Shown: one piece after another, positions 1-9,398 of the stretch
Layout: each line of letters opens with the position of its first letter
Numbering within the stretch: position 1 is the first letter of the stretch
Translations under genes and position numbers: made by a program
The notes under the pieces: generated by a model
Databases searched by the model: none
What the model was told of the DNA's origin: nothing
Seen by the model: only the letters and a program-made list of their open reading frames with translations
From: Loigolactobacillus rennini DSM 20253
GTDB taxonomy: Bacteria > Bacillota > Bacilli > Lactobacillales > Lactobacillaceae
DNA length: 38,220 nt
Direction of reading: 5' to 3'
Assembly: GCF_001436505.1 (NCBI RefSeq)
Contig: NZ_AYYI01000017.1
Location: 1-38,220, forward strand

Positions 1-65
1 TTAAGCTGCTTCGCGCCGAGGGTAGTTGGGGGAGCACCCCCTGCCAGCGTAGGTCGTTGCCACGC
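1..65 (+). rRNA. rrf: 5S ribosomal RNA, 3' part
   Basis: The first 65 bases match the 3' half of a Gram-positive 5S rRNA. They hold the GCGCCGAGGGTAGTTGGG block, a GGGGG-AGCA-CCCCC hairpin and the final GTAGGTCGTTGCCACGC block. The gene is cut by the window edge, so an rrn operon ends here. The exact 3' end (about 65) is estimated from the family. An rrn-type terminator follows 12 bases later. Confidence 0.88.
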
Positions 66-77
66 TAACAAAATAAG

Positions 78-113
78 CGGTCGAGTCAATTCAACTGACT
101 CGACCGTTTTTTT
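78..113 (+). terminator. Rho-independent terminator of the rRNA operon
   Basis: A perfect 11-bp stem (CGGTCGAGTCA at 78-88 with TGACTCGACCG at 96-106) has a 7-base loop and is followed directly by seven T. It closes the rRNA operon. Confidence 0.93.
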
Positions 114-132
114 ATGTTATTGTAACGCTGGT

Positions 133-147
133 TGGTAAGCGCTTAGA
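133..147 (+). promoter_or_regulatory. cre-like box upstream of pdhA promoter
   Basis: TTGGTAAGCGCTTAGA has the TAAGCGCTTA palindrome core of CcpA sites. Against WTGNAANCGNWNNCW I count two mismatches. It lies about 85 bases upstream of the -35 of the proposed pdhA promoter. It pairs with a second copy of the same core at 312-321. Confidence 0.5.
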
Positions 148-229
148 AAATAATTTTCAACGTACGTTTGCTAAAATGTATATTTATCATGGTTGTTCCA
201 ACAAACTTTAATTTAAATTTTCATGATTA

Positions 230-258
230 TTGCAGGCGTTTTCAGATTGTGCTATGCT
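230..258 (+). promoter_or_regulatory. Probable pdhA promoter
   Basis: TTGCAG (230-235) and TATGCT (253-258) are 17 bases apart. Transcription from here would give an untranslated leader of about 190 bases before pdhA. That leader carries an inverted repeat (283-297) and a second cre-like box (309-323). A TATAAT-like run at about 417-425 is an alternative -10 but lacks a clear -35. Confidence 0.55.
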
Positions 259-282
259 GAAGTAGAAAACAGTTTAGTGAAA

Positions 283-297
283 TTGTATAGTGTACAA
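283..297. promoter_or_regulatory. Inverted repeat in pdh leader, possible operator
   Basis: TTGTA-TAGTG-TACAA is a perfect 5-5-5 inverted repeat just downstream of the proposed transcription start. Its size suits a dimeric repressor. The regulator cannot be named from the sequence. Confidence 0.35.
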
Positions 298-308
298 CTG
301 AGCAATCT

Positions 309-323
309 TTTTAAGCGCTTACC
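309..323 (+). promoter_or_regulatory. cre-like box in pdh leader
   Basis: TTTTAAGCGCTTACC contains TAAGCGCTTA, with two mismatches to the cre consensus. It sits downstream of the proposed start of transcription, where CcpA usually represses by blocking initiation or elongation. Confidence 0.5.
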
Positions 324-434
324 GGGGCTAAACGGCGATATTATGCGAATCCTATTTTTACTTTGTGAAAATAATCGCCTAACCGCCTAAAGATCTGTTT
401 TTAATTATTAATACACTATATAATATTTTGCTAA

Positions 435-2529
<2,095 letters not shown>

Positions 2530-2546
2530 TTAGGGAGTGACAATGC

Positions 2547-3803
2547 ATGGCATATCAATTTAAATTACCAGACATTGGGGAAGGTATGACGGAAGGTCAA
2601 ATTACCCAATGGTATGTTAAACCAGGTGATGAAATTAAAGAAGACGACAATTTAGTTCAAATTGAAAACGATAAATCAGTTGAAGATATCACGTCACCGG
2701 TTACTGGTAAAATCAGTAAAATTTTAGTTGATGAAGATAGTACGGCTACAGTAGGTCAGCCGCTGGTTGAGATTATGACGACTGATAAAGTGGCGGCTGA
2801 AGACACTGCAGATAACGAATCGACTAGCGCACCAGAAAGTCAGCCTGAACAACCAACAACACCAACTGAAACAACAACTACTGATCATTTCCCTGTTTTG
2901 GCAATGCCATCTGTTCGGAAATACGCACGTGATCAGCAAATTGATCTTGGCAATGTTAAAGGAACTGGTCGTCATGGACAAATCACAAAGTCGGATGTGG
3001 ATCAAGCTTTGAAGGGTGGTAGCCAACCAGCACCTGCGGCATCTACTGCATCAGCTCCTACAGCCGATAAACCAGCACCACTACCAGCTGGGATCAGTGA
3101 TCAAGAAACACGTGAAAAGATGACGCCGATGCGCAAGGCGATTGCAAAATCAATGATTAACAGCAAGCACACCATTCCGCATGTCACCTTATTTGATGAT
3201 GTGGAAGTCTCTAAACTAGTGGCACACCGGAAGAAATTTAAGGATGCTGCAGCTAAGCAAGACATTAAATTAACTTTCTTGCCTTATGTCGTTAAGGCAT
3301 TAGTGATTGTTTTACGTGAATTCCCAATTTTCAATGCTTCTTTAGATAATGAAACACAAGAAATTGTTTACCGCCATTACTTTAACGTTGGCATTGCGAC
3401 CAACACTGATCACGGCTTGTATGTGCCAGTACTCAAACAAGCAGAAACTAAAAGTATCTTCACTTTAGCTAAGGAAATTGCTGAAAATGCACAGAAAGCA
3501 GCGGACAGTAAGCTTAAAGCTAGTGAAATGAATCATGGCTCGATTTCAATTACAAACATTGGATCTATGCGTGGTGGCTGGTTCACGCCAGTAATTAATT
3601 ATCCAGAATCAGCTATTTTAGGCGTTGGTTTCATTAAGAAAGAACCATACGTTAATGCTGATGAGCAAATTGTTGTTGGCCGGATGCTAAAATTATCCTT
3701 ATCCTTTGATCACCGCTTAATTGATGGTGCAACGGCACAGGAAGCAATGAATCGGTTAAAAGGCTTATTACAAGATCCAGAATTATTATTGATGGAGGGG
3801 TAA
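2547..3803 (+). CDS. pdhC: Dihydrolipoamide acetyltransferase (PDH E2)
   Basis: This is the E2 core of PDH (418 aa), transferring acetyl from lipoyl-lysine to CoA. An N-terminal lipoyl domain spans about 1-78, with modified lysine K43 in ENDKSVEDI. An Ala/Pro/Thr/Glu-rich linker follows, then a peripheral subunit-binding domain around 117-155 (PSVRKYARDQ), a second linker, and the catalytic domain to the end with the FDHRLIDG active-site motif. There is a single lipoyl domain. The start ATG at 2547 follows GGGAGTGA; an out-of-frame ATG lies at 2543. K43 is the expected target of the lipoate ligases encoded downstream. Confidence 0.96.
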   Translation: MAYQFKLPDIGEGMTEGQITQWYVKPGDEIKEDDNLVQIENDKSVEDITSPVTGKISKILVDEDSTATVGQPLVEIMTTDKVAAEDTADNESTSAPESQPEQPTTPTETTTTDHFPVLAMPSVRKYARDQQIDLGNVKGTGRHGQITKSDVDQALKGGSQPAPAASTASAPTADKPAPLPAGISDQETREKMTPMRKAIAKSMINSKHTIPHVTLFDDVEVSKLVAHRKKFKDAAAKQDIKLTFLPYVVKALVIVLREFPIFNASLDNETQEIVYRHYFNVGIATNTDHGLYVPVLKQAETKSIFTLAKEIAENAQKAADSKLKASEMNHGSISITNIGSMRGGWFTPVINYPESAILGVGFIKKEPYVNADEQIVVGRMLKLSLSFDHRLIDGATAQEAMNRLKGLLQDPELLLMEG

Positions 3804-3806
3804 AGT

Positions 3807-5213
3807 ATGGTTGTAGGCGATTTTGCAGTTGATTTAGATACAGTAGTTGTAGGTTCTGGCCCCGGTGGGTATGTTGCTGCAATCCGTGCAGCTGAACTTG
3901 GTCAAAAAGTGACAGTGATTGAGCGTGAATTTATTGGTGGTGTTTGCTTAAACGTTGGTTGCATTCCATCAAAAGCTTTAATTGCCATTGGTCATCGCTA
4001 TCAAGAAGCATTAGGTTCCAAGACATTAGGTATTTCTAACGAAAATACAAAACTTGATTTCGGCGTAGCACAAGATTGGAAACAGCATCAAGTCGTCGAG
4101 CGGTTAACTGGTGGTGTGTCTAGTTTATTCCGGAAACACAAAATTGATGTCATTCGCGGAGAAGCTTTCTTAAAGGATGATCGTAGTTTGCGGGTTGTTG
4201 AGAAAGATAAAGCTCAAACTTATACCTTTAAGAACCTGATTTTGGCAACAGGGAGTCGGCCAATCGAAATTCCTGGATTTAAATTTGGTGGTCGAATTTT
4301 AGATTCTACTGGCTGCTTGAATTTGCCAGAAATTCCTAAAGATTTTGTCATTATTGGTGGTGGCTATATTGGCTGTGAATTAGCGAGTGCTTATGCTAAT
4401 TTAGGGTCTCATGTCACAATTCTTGAAGGCACTGATTCTATCCTGCCAAACTATGAAAAAGATATGGTTGCAGTTGTCTTAAAACGGTTTAAGCAATTGA
4501 ATATCGATGTTGTGACAGGTGCAATGGCTAAGCAAGCGACTGAAACGGATAATGGCGTTAAAGTGGATTATGAATTGAATCAAAAAGTTCAATCGCTTAA
4601 TGCTGACTATGTTATGGTCACTGTTGGTCGGCGGCCAAATACAGATGATTTGGGCTTTGAGCAGGCTGGCATTGAAATGGGCGAAAAGGGATTAGTTAAA
4701 GTAGACCAACAAGGTCGGACGAATAAAGCTAATATTTATGCCATTGGTGATATTGTTCCCGGTGCAGCTTTAGCACATAAAGCAAGTTATGAAGGTAAGG
4801 TGGCAGCAGCTGCGATTGCTGGTAAATCAGATATTGTTGATTACCATGCAATGCCAGCAGTTTGCTACACTGATGTTGAATTGGCAACTACCGGAATGAC
4901 AGTAGCGGAAGCTAAAGCGGCTGGTATTGAGGCGCAAACCTTTAAATTCCCATTCATGGCAAATGGTCGTGCCCTTTCATTAGGTGAAAAAGATGGATTT
5001 GTTCGCTTAGTTGTTCGTAAGTCAGACCAGATGTTGTTAGGAGCACAGATTGCTGGGCCTGGTGCAAGCGACCTAATTGCTGAACTAACTTTTGCGATTG
5101 AAAGTGGCGCTAATGCAGAAGATATTGCGCTGACAATTCACCCACATCCAACTCTCAGTGAAACAATTTCTGATGCTGCTGATGTTGCATTGGGTCTACC
5201 AACTAACATTTAA
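3807..5213 (+). CDS. pdhD: Dihydrolipoamide dehydrogenase (PDH E3)
   Basis: This FAD flavoprotein (468 aa) reoxidises dihydrolipoyl-E2 and passes electrons to NAD+. It has an N-terminal FAD-binding VVGSGPGGYVAA, the redox disulfide in GGVCLNVGCIPSK (C47 and C52), a second Rossmann fold with IIGGGYIGCELA, the AIGDI FAD motif, and the C-terminal HPHPTLSE holding the catalytic His-Glu pair. It starts 3 bases after pdhC, and its ribosome binding site (GGAGGGG) lies inside the end of pdhC. The E3 gene inside the pdh operon suggests dedication to this complex. Confidence 0.97.
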   Translation: MVVGDFAVDLDTVVVGSGPGGYVAAIRAAELGQKVTVIEREFIGGVCLNVGCIPSKALIAIGHRYQEALGSKTLGISNENTKLDFGVAQDWKQHQVVERLTGGVSSLFRKHKIDVIRGEAFLKDDRSLRVVEKDKAQTYTFKNLILATGSRPIEIPGFKFGGRILDSTGCLNLPEIPKDFVIIGGGYIGCELASAYANLGSHVTILEGTDSILPNYEKDMVAVVLKRFKQLNIDVVTGAMAKQATETDNGVKVDYELNQKVQSLNADYVMVTVGRRPNTDDLGFEQAGIEMGEKGLVKVDQQGRTNKANIYAIGDIVPGAALAHKASYEGKVAAAAIAGKSDIVDYHAMPAVCYTDVELATTGMTVAEAKAAGIEAQTFKFPFMANGRALSLGEKDGFVRLVVRKSDQMLLGAQIAGPGASDLIAELTFAIESGANAEDIALTIHPHPTLSETISDAADVALGLPTNI

Positions 5214-5238
5214 AGGAAAAAATTAAAGGACGATCAAC

Positions 5239-6252
5239 ATGTACTATGTTGCAATGCAATCGCGGGATATTCGGCAAAACCTCGCAACTGAACAATATCT
5301 AATGAACGAAAAAGATTTTGGTGCCCCCTTGTTATTGTTTTATATTCAGTCACCTTCAATTATCGTGGGGCGTAATCAGAATACGCTGGAAGAAGTAAAC
5401 CAGAAGTATGTCCGTGAGCATAACATTACGGTTACACGCCGTTTATCAGGTGGTGGTGCGGTTTATGATGATCTAGGAAACGTGTCGTTTAGTTTTGTGG
5501 TTGATCAGAATAAACATCGTTTTGGTAATTTTAAAGCTTTTACGCAGCCGATAATTAATGCGTTGCACGAATTAGGCGCAACCTCTGCCGAAGTTTCCGG
5601 CCGCAATGATTTACTGATTGACGGTAAGAAATTCTCTGGTAATGCGATGTACACTAAAGCTGGCAAAACTTTCTCTCACGGTACGCTGATGTTAGACGTC
5701 GATTTAAATGTCGTTAACCAAGCCTTGAATGTGCCTGCAGATAAAATTAAGTCTAAAGGAATTAAGTCTGTTCGTAGCCGGGTAACTAATTTACGGCCGT
5801 ATTTAGCACCTCAATACGCGCACATTACGACGCCGGAGTTTCGAGATTTACTCATCCAGCGGCTTTTAGGTGTCGAGAGCTTAGCGGCTGCTAAACCATA
5901 TGAGTATCAATTAACTGCAACTGACCGACAGCGCATTACTGCGTTGCGACAACAGTTGTACGATAATTGGGATTGGGTCTATGGTCATTCGCCAGAGTTT
6001 ACGGTTAAAAAGCGGCAGCATTTTGACATGGGGACCATTGATGCCCGGTTCTTAATTCAGGCAGGTAAAATTGCTAACGTTACATTTTACGGTGATTTCT
6101 TTGGCACACGTGATGTACGTGAACTTGCAAAACGTCTGCAAGGCGTCAATTATGATCGACAACACGTTGCTGCAGCTTTGCAACAAGTCGATACTCAACA
6201 GTATTTTAATGGGATTGCGAAAACTGCATTATTAAACTTATTAACAGAATAA
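5239..6252 (+). CDS. Lipoate-protein ligase, first tandem copy
   Basis: This lipoate ligase of the LplA type (337 aa) activates lipoate with ATP and attaches it to lipoyl-domain lysines such as K43 of PdhC. The N-terminal BPL/LplA domain has SIIVGRNQNTLEEVN, the RRLSGGGAVYDDLGN loop and GRNDLLIDGKKFSGNAM with the catalytic lysine. A C-terminal accessory domain ends the protein. It begins 25 bases after pdhD, with AAAGGAC as ribosome binding site. The next gene is a colinear paralog 1038 bases on. Whether this copy serves PDH or another lipoyl protein cannot be told from the sequence. It could be named lplA. Confidence 0.9.
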   Translation: MYYVAMQSRDIRQNLATEQYLMNEKDFGAPLLLFYIQSPSIIVGRNQNTLEEVNQKYVREHNITVTRRLSGGGAVYDDLGNVSFSFVVDQNKHRFGNFKAFTQPIINALHELGATSAEVSGRNDLLIDGKKFSGNAMYTKAGKTFSHGTLMLDVDLNVVNQALNVPADKIKSKGIKSVRSRVTNLRPYLAPQYAHITTPEFRDLLIQRLLGVESLAAAKPYEYQLTATDRQRITALRQQLYDNWDWVYGHSPEFTVKKRQHFDMGTIDARFLIQAGKIANVTFYGDFFGTRDVRELAKRLQGVNYDRQHVAAALQQVDTQQYFNGIAKTALLNLLTE

Positions 6253-6276
6253 TGAATTGAGTAAAGGACGGTAAAC

Positions 6277-7290
6277 ATGTATTATATCGCAATGAAGTCG
6301 CGTGATATTCGTCAGAATTTAGCGACTGAACAATATTTAATGAATGAAAAAGAATTCGATGCGCCTTTATTGTTATTTTATATTGAAGGGCCATCCATTA
6401 TTGTTGGCCGTAACCAAAATACGTTGGAAGAAGTAAATCAAAAATACGTTCGCGAACACAATATTACGGTAACGCGGCGTTTATCTGGTGGTGGGGCCGT
6501 TTACCACGATTTAGGTAATCTCTGCTTTAGTTTTGTTGTGGATGCCAAAGACGAAAAATTTGGTAATTTTAAAGCTTTTACACAACCAATTGTGGACGCG
6601 TTGCACGAATTAGGCGCAACTTCTGCCGAAGTTTCTGGTCGTAATGATATGTTAATCGATGGCAAAAAATTTTCCGGTAGTGCCATGTATACAAAACGTG
6701 GTAAAACTTTCTCCCACGGGACGTTAATGTTGGACGTTGATTTAAATGTAGTAACTCATGCGCTTAATGTACCTGAAGATAAAATTAAATCCAAGGGAAT
6801 TAAATCAGTACGTAGTCGGGTAACTAATTTACGGCCGTATTTGTCTCCTGAATATGCGGATATCACGACAGAACAGTTTCGTGACTTATTGATTCAGCGG
6901 CTTTTAGGTGTTGATAGCCTTGCAGCAGCAAAACCACATGCGTATCAATTAACACCAGAAGATGAAAAAGAGATCACTAAAATCCGTAAACAATATTATG
7001 ATAATTGGGATTGGGTCTATGGTCATTCACCAGAATTTACGGTTAAAAAGCGGCAGCATTTTGACATGGGGACCATTGATGCCCGGTTCTTAATTCACGA
7101 TGGTAAAATTGCTAATGTGGTTTTTTATGGCGATTTCTTTGGTGCTGGCGATGCGTCAGAATTGGCTGAAAAGCTTAAAGGCGTGGTTTATGATCGGCAA
7201 CATGTGGAACAAGTGTTACAGCAAGTCGACACACAAAAGTATTTTAATGGCATTCCAGAAACAGATTTGCTCAACTTATTAGTTGAATAA
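6277..7290 (+). CDS. Lipoate-protein ligase, second tandem copy
   Basis: This is a second LplA-type ligase of identical length (337 aa), alignable without gaps to the gene before it. All the motifs are kept: SIIVGRNQNTLEEVN, RRLSGGGAVYHDLGN, GRNDMLIDGKKFSGSAM. Even the leader is duplicated (AAAGGACG then ATG). Most codons differ at third positions, but one tract near the 3' end is almost identical between the copies, as after gene conversion. It closes the pdh operon before a terminator hairpin. Differences between copies cluster in the C-terminal domain (for example the PEDEKEITKIRKQYY region), so substrate preference may differ; that is inference. Confidence 0.9.
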   Translation: MYYIAMKSRDIRQNLATEQYLMNEKEFDAPLLLFYIEGPSIIVGRNQNTLEEVNQKYVREHNITVTRRLSGGGAVYHDLGNLCFSFVVDAKDEKFGNFKAFTQPIVDALHELGATSAEVSGRNDMLIDGKKFSGSAMYTKRGKTFSHGTLMLDVDLNVVTHALNVPEDKIKSKGIKSVRSRVTNLRPYLSPEYADITTEQFRDLLIQRLLGVDSLAAAKPHAYQLTPEDEKEITKIRKQYYDNWDWVYGHSPEFTVKKRQHFDMGTIDARFLIHDGKIANVVFYGDFFGAGDASELAEKLKGVVYDRQHVEQVLQQVDTQKYFNGIPETDLLNLLVE

Positions 7291-7322
7291 GGGCCATAAT
7301 AAAGTAGTTGTTAGCGGCCAAA

Positions 7323-7360
7323 AAGACGAGACAATTCACGTTAGTGAACTGTCTCGTCTT
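7323..7360. terminator. Terminator hairpin between converging operons
   Basis: A 17-bp stem with one mismatch (AAGACGAGAC... at 7323-7339 with ...GTCTCGTCTT at 7344-7360) has a 4-base loop. It ends the pdh-lpl operon and probably also serves the converging glycosyltransferase gene. The plus-strand T-run is short. Confidence 0.8.
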
Positions 7361-7408
7361 TGTTATGGTAGACAACAGAAAGTTAGTCGTTTGTATTTTC
7401 CATGTTAA

Positions 7409-8254
7409 TTAGCCAGTTTTTTGGCCTGGAAATTGGGGTTGCGTAGTGGGCACATAGCGCCAGTATTCCCGCCGTAATGGGTGTGGACGGACTCCAAAGG
7501 TTAACCAAGGTTTGCTCCGACCAGAATAGTGAATTAATATTGGATTTTGCCGTGCTTCTTCTGCTAAAATTTCTGCTGGTGCTAATGGATGCTCTTGTTC
7601 CCGCCGGATTAAACGTGATTGCATGTTATATTTGGGGTGTAAATATAACCAGTTATCAGCTAAAACTGCATTTAGGGCATCTTGATCGTGGTATTTTAAT
7701 TTTTCTGGATATTGGTTAATAAACGTCATGACTTTTTCGGTGATTTTTTCTTTGCGCCAGCGTTTCAAGTCAATTAACATGACGCCAGAATTGAAGTAAA
7801 ATGATTGTTTTGCTTGGATACCCATTTCGGCTAACCGCGGTACGTACCCGGCATCTTCTACCGCACCGATGATTTTACCGTGTAATGGGGTTTGCCAAAG
7901 TGTTTCAAGACTGCCATTACAAATCAAATCACAATCTAAATACAATACGCGATCTAAATCTGGCAGCAATTCGGCTGTATAGATTCGATAATAAGCGGCC
8001 TTAATGATCCGCTCATCGGTGACTACTTGTTTAAAAAGTTGTTCATCGACGGTTAAAAAACTAATTTTTTGGCAGTTAGGAAATTCACTTTCTAGTTGTT
8101 TTAATTGGTTTTTATTTTGTGCATTTAAATGATCATTAAAGATATAAAAAGCAAATTGGTTAACAGTATCGTTGCTTAAAATTGACCGGTAAAGTATTGT
8201 GAGTGGTGTGGCAAATTTATTGTTTGCAGTTGAGACAATTGTTAACTTAGTCAT
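7409..8254 (-). CDS. Glycosyltransferase family 8 protein
   Basis: This is a retaining GT8 enzyme (281 aa) of the galactosyl/glucosyltransferase type, using a UDP-sugar donor. The DxD metal-binding motif is in RVLYLDCDLICNG, and FNSGVMLIDLKRWR, HDQDALNAVL and the C-terminal HYSGRSKPW are all hallmarks of the family. No membrane segment is seen, so it is probably cytoplasmic or peripheral, acting on a lipid or cell-wall acceptor; the acceptor is unknown. The ATG follows GGGGGAAAG. A good promoter (TTGTCA-17-TATTAT) lies at 8303-8331 on the same strand. No other polysaccharide genes are next to it. Confidence 0.88.
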   Translation of the reverse strand: MTKLTIVSTANNKFATPLTILYRSILSNDTVNQFAFYIFNDHLNAQNKNQLKQLESEFPNCQKISFLTVDEQLFKQVVTDERIIKAAYYRIYTAELLPDLDRVLYLDCDLICNGSLETLWQTPLHGKIIGAVEDAGYVPRLAEMGIQAKQSFYFNSGVMLIDLKRWRKEKITEKVMTFINQYPEKLKYHDQDALNAVLADNWLYLHPKYNMQSRLIRREQEHPLAPAEILAEEARQNPILIHYSGRSKPWLTFGVRPHPLRREYWRYVPTTQPQFPGQKTG

Positions 8255-8302
8255 TATCTTTCCCCCAATTTCATAAATTAATATTTATTGTTTATATTAG
8301 GA

Positions 8303-8331
8303 ATAATAAATAACTGGCTGTAATTTGACAA
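8303..8331 (-). promoter_or_regulatory. Promoter of GT8 gene, overlapping a divergent promoter
   Basis: On the minus strand TTGTCA (8331-8326) and TATTAT (8308-8303) are 17 bases apart. The -35 overlaps a plus-strand TTGACA (8325-8330) that may serve the methyltransferase gene through a weaker -10 (TAAATC at 8350-8355, spacing 19). Confidence 0.6.
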
Positions 8332-8385
8332 CCTTTATGCATGCTTGGGTAAATCTTATTGAATTAATGATTAGGAGGTAAAAAA

Positions 8386-9108
8386 ATGGCAACAATTTAT
8401 GATGATGATCGGTTTTTTAAACGTTATAGTCAAATGCCGCGAAGTCAAAAAGGGCTAGCGGCTGCTGGCGAATGGCCAGCTTTTAAAACTTTATTGCCGG
8501 ATTTAAAAGGGAAAAAAGTGTTGGATTTGGGTTGCGGTTATGGTTGGCATTGTCGGTATGCTGCTGCACAGGGGGCTGATTGTGTAGTAGGTGTGGATAT
8601 TTCTAATAAAATGTTAGCTCAAGCGCGACAACAAACGCAAGATTCTCAGGTAACTTATATTCAAAGTGACATTGCGACTTTTCAGTCTGAACAGCGGTTT
8701 GATGTTGTATTGAGTTCACTTGCGTTACATTATATTCAAAACTTTCAACAAGTTGTCAAACGGGTGCGGGCTTTATTAAATCAGCATGGTGTTTTTCAAT
8801 TTACGATAGAACATCCAATTTTTACTGCAGAAGGTCATGAAGAATGGATCAAAGCTGCAGATGGTAGCTTAAAGTATTGGCCAGTCGATCATTATTTTGC
8901 AGAAGGTAAACGACAAACTGATTTTTTAGGCACTACTGTGACCAAATATCATCATACCTTATCCACATTAATTGATGGTTTGCTAACTAATGGTTTTACA
9001 TTACAACGTATAGCTGAACCACAACCACCTGAGGAGTTGCGAGATTTACCAGAAATGCAACCTTCTACACGCGTTCCCATGATGTTAATTATAAAAGCAC
9101 AAAAATGA
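8386..9108 (+). CDS. Class I SAM-dependent methyltransferase
   Basis: This is a Rossmann-fold methyltransferase (240 aa). Motif I is KVLDLGCGYGWH around residues 45-56, followed by the acidic GVDIS for the SAM ribose, then DVVLSSLALHYI and the post-motif FTIEHPIFTA. This pattern fits the UbiE/BioC-like Methyltransf_11 group. The substrate is not evident. TAGGAGG lies 7 bases before the ATG. It is divergent from the GT8 gene, with no partner downstream other than a tRNA with its own promoter. It could be a small-molecule methylase; confidence covers the enzyme class only. Confidence 0.85.
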   Translation: MATIYDDDRFFKRYSQMPRSQKGLAAAGEWPAFKTLLPDLKGKKVLDLGCGYGWHCRYAAAQGADCVVGVDISNKMLAQARQQTQDSQVTYIQSDIATFQSEQRFDVVLSSLALHYIQNFQQVVKRVRALLNQHGVFQFTIEHPIFTAEGHEEWIKAADGSLKYWPVDHYFAEGKRQTDFLGTTVTKYHHTLSTLIDGLLTNGFTLQRIAEPQPPEELRDLPEMQPSTRVPMMLIIKAQK

Positions 9109-9139
9109 GGTTGATTTTAATTGGTTGGAGAATTGTGAC

Positions 9140-9168
9140 TTGACCAAAATTAGGAGCTACGCTATACT
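9140..9168 (+). promoter_or_regulatory. Promoter of tRNA-Thr
   Basis: TTGACC (9140-9145) and TATACT (9163-9168) are 17 bases apart, near consensus. The -10 lies 22 bases before the mature tRNA. Confidence 0.85.
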
Positions 9169-9190
9169 ATTTAAGTGTTGATTGTTTGAT

Positions 9191-9263
9191 GCAGCTTTAG
9201 CTCAGCCGGTAGAGCGCATCCATGGTAAGGATGAGGTCGTCAGTTCGAATCTGATAAGCTGCT
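9191..9263 (+). tRNA. tRNA-Thr (anticodon GGU)
   Basis: A full cloverleaf can be drawn. The acceptor stem is GCAGCTT with AAGCTGC. The D arm is GCTC...GAGC. The anticodon stem CATCC/GGATG carries loop ATGGTAA, giving anticodon GGT. The T arm has TTCGAAT. CCA is not encoded. It is a solitary tRNA with its own promoter and a terminator about 85 bases downstream. Confidence 0.95.
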
Positions 9264-9346
9264 TAACATTGACCTAAATGGTGGCTAAAAAATGGTGATT
9301 TAAAGTCATTAATATCCAGCGGCTGCCTGAAGGAACGTAATTTAAT

Positions 9347-9388
9347 CAAAAAACGGTTGTTCCATAATTTGGGGACAACCGTTTTTTG
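9347..9388. terminator. Bidirectional terminator between tRNA-Thr and helD
   Basis: The stem CAAAAAACGGTTGTTCC (9347-9363) pairs with GGGGACAACCGTTTTTTG (9371-9388). A-run and T-run flank it, so it can work for the tRNA (plus) and helD (minus). Confidence 0.88.
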
Positions 9389-9398
9389 ATCGTGTCAA

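Noticed and set aside
1-77. Idea that the GC-rich left edge is a novel structured RNA
   Set aside because: The blocks match the 3' part of 5S rRNA, which explains the hairpins and the following terminator.
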